Positions 5,123 through 6,268 of a DNA stretch of 6,268 bases are shown here, in pieces; positions within the stretch are counted from its first letter, which is position 1; each line of letters opens with the position of its first letter. Origin of the DNA: Lachnospiraceae bacterium (GTDB taxonomy: Bacteria > Bacillota > Clostridia > Lachnospirales > Lachnospiraceae). Made by a program: the position numbers and the translations under genes. Below the pieces are notes generated by a model, which was not told where the DNA came from, searched no databases, and saw nothing but the letters and a program-made list of their open reading frames with translations. The stretch spans positions 1 to 6,268 of the forward strand of contig JAFSYD010000043.1 in the NCBI GenBank assembly GCA_017443685.1, given 5' to 3'.

Positions 5123-5218
5123 CTATGAGCACCTTACGTGCGATGCGTGCCCACGACTTAACAAGAACGAGCCAACGGCGACGTTCGAGTTTAGTCGAAG
5201 GGGTACCGCTATTCTATT
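5123..5218. other. Inverted-repeat-rich leader between the kinase and rnpB
   Basis: This 96-bp gap should hold the rnpB promoter, but I found no convincing pair of -35 and -10 boxes; the segment next to rnpB is GC-rich. It contains small inverted repeats: TTCGA/TCGAA (5184-5188 and 5195-5199), AACG/CGTT (5174-5177 and 5182-5185), GAACG/CGTTC (5165-5169 and 5182-5186, an alternative to the previous), and GCAC/GTGC (5129-5132 and 5138-5141). None has a following T-run strong enough to call a terminator for the upstream kinase. Confidence 0.5.
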
Positions 5219-6268
5219 TTATACCTGATAACAACTCCCCCCGATGAATTCCCGGATCAGCGAGCTTTGGCTGATGATCTCGGTCGGCATCGGTAAAAAG
5301 TAGGTTAAAAGCTTTTTCAGGCGCTTCGCCTCGATAAACTCGGGCGTATCCCGCTCCACCGCGAAAAGAAGCGGCTCCGCATATAATTTTAACACTGCCA
5401 TCTCGTAGATCAGCGCGGAGTTAAACATCACGTCCGCCTCCTCCTGGAATGGGAAGATGTTCTTCTCCTCGCCCCGCCGTACCGAATCCCACATCGCGAT
5501 CGTCCCGGCAGCCTGTGTGCCGCGCGTCCGCGCATCCCGCACGATCCGGCGGATCAGCCTTCCGTCCGTCGTGGACAGCGGATTGTGCTCGTCAATGGAC
5601 AGCTGCGTCAGAGCCGAGATGTAAATCTTGAACTTACTCTCCTTCGGCAGGCTGTACGAAAGCTTATCATTCAGCCCGTGGATTCCCTCGATGACAAGCA
5701 CGTCATCCTTGCCGATCTGCAAAAAGTGATTGCGGTACTCACGCTTGCCTGTCTTAAAATTAAAGTACGGCAGTTCCACCTTTTCGCCGCGCAGCAGCGC
5801 GTTCATATCCGCATTGAACTGCTCGATATCGAGCCCCTCCAATGCTTCGAAATCCTTTTCCCCGAACTCGTCTAAGGGCATCTCGTCCCTGTTCTTATAG
5901 TACATATCAAGCCCGATGGGATGCGGCGTTAAGCCTCTTGCCCGCAGCTGCATCGAAAGCCTGTGGGAAAAGGTGGTCTTGCCGGAAGACGACGGTCCCG
6001 CGATCATCACGAACTTTTTCTCCCGCTCTCCGCTGATCTTCGCCGCGATCGAACCGATCTTTTCTTCCATCAGCGCTTCCTGCATCAGAATGATCTCGTT
6101 CGTGCGCCCCTGCGTGATCGCCACATTCAACGCGCCGACCGTCGAAATGTTCATCATATCGCCCCAGGTCATAGCGTCTTTTAAGACCGCAAACAGCTTC
6201 GGATACGGTACATAGCGCTCCACCACGCTTTTTCCCTTCTTCGGGAATTGTAAAATGAACCCTTCCTC
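5219..6268 (-). CDS. Nucleoside (uridine-type) kinase, 5' end outside the window
   Basis: The frame is open from the right edge to TAA at 5221-5219 and gives 349 residues with no forced start; an internal GTG at 6226 is not the true beginning, because the family motif FILQFPKKGKS continues upstream of it. Family members of about 550 residues have N-terminal TGS and threonyl-tRNA-synthetase-like SAD domains followed by a P-loop kinase of the uridine kinase/phosphoribulokinase type; the N-terminal part must lie beyond the edge. In the visible part are the linker KLFAVLKDAMTWGDM, Walker A GPSSSGKTT (fragment residues 91-99), LDMYYKNRDEMPLDEFGE with the substrate-side aspartate, VLVIEGIHGLND (Walker B-like, 190-201) and RLIRRIVRDARTRG (lid region). 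It presumably phosphorylates uridine or a related nucleoside with ATP or GTP; the substrate of this fused subfamily is uncertain. rnpB follows after 96 bp on the same strand. Confidence 0.9.
   Translation of the reverse strand, partial: EEGFILQFPKKGKSVVERYVPYPKLFAVLKDAMTWGDMMNISTVGALNVAITQGRTNEIILMQEALMEEKIGSIAAKISGEREKKFVMIAGPSSSGKTTFSHRLSMQLRARGLTPHPIGLDMYYKNRDEMPLDEFGEKDFEALEGLDIEQFNADMNALLRGEKVELPYFNFKTGKREYRNHFLQIGKDDVLVIEGIHGLNDKLSYSLPKESKFKIYISALTQLSIDEHNPLSTTDGRLIRRIVRDARTRGTQAAGTIAMWDSVRRGEEKNIFPFQEEADVMFNSALIYEMAVLKLYAEPLLFAVERDTPEFIEAKRLKKLLTYFLPMPTEIISQSSLIREFIGGSCYQV

Noticed and set aside
5168..5190. LexA/SOS-type operator upstream of rnpB
   Set aside because: CGAAC and GTTGG half-sites occur, but their spacing is six rather than the four of the Firmicute SOS box and the right half does not match.
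4836..5228. Plus-strand open frame over rnpB
   Set aside because: It lies within the RNase P RNA gene on the opposite strand; the conserved RNA helices and motifs explain the sequence.
6224..6226. GTG at 6226 as the true start of the kinase
   Set aside because: The frame stays open to the window edge and the upstream residues (FILQFPKKGKS) belong to the family; the gene is cut by the window.

Overview
This window is a compact, GC-rich housekeeping segment that looks like a Clostridia genome, most likely Lachnospiraceae. The clues are an atypical HPr-like C-terminus, a rhodanese-less ThiI paired with its own cysteine desulfurase, a class A RNase P RNA, and a uridine-kinase-type nucleoside kinase whose frame runs on past the window edge. 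The taxonomy is an inference from protein style. Nearly everything lies on the minus strand; only a fragment at the extreme left is on the plus strand.

Layout from the right edge, in the direction of transcription: a nucleoside kinase cut by the window edge (6268-5219); a 96-bp gap with several small inverted repeats; the RNase P RNA gene rnpB (5122-4791); L-lactate dehydrogenase (4753-3806); ribosomal protein L11 methyltransferase PrmA (3800-2670); a NifS/IscS-type cysteine desulfurase (2670-1516); a 235-bp spacer holding a 134-bp MITE-like palindromic element; and thiI (1280-84). A convergent plus-strand gene, probably a non-canonical HPr-family protein, ends at 76, only 7 bp from the thiI stop.

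ldh, prmA and the desulfurase are packed as one transcription unit: 5 bp between ldh and prmA, and a TGATG stop/start overlap between prmA and the desulfurase. No intrinsic terminator is visible between rnpB and ldh. The desulfurase probably feeds sulfur to ThiI for tRNA 4-thiouridine and possibly thiamin thiazole synthesis.

I found no wholly new system such as a defence island or CRISPR array. The most interesting signals are small structures laid over ordinary genes: a MITE-like element with terminal inverted repeats and an 8-bp direct repeat that could be a target-site duplication; an in-frame insertion of about 60 residues in PrmA, built on a long inverted repeat; an LDH lacking both canonical fructose-1,6-bisphosphate residues; and an RNase P RNA whose L15 loop deviates from the GGU motif that binds the tRNA CCA end.
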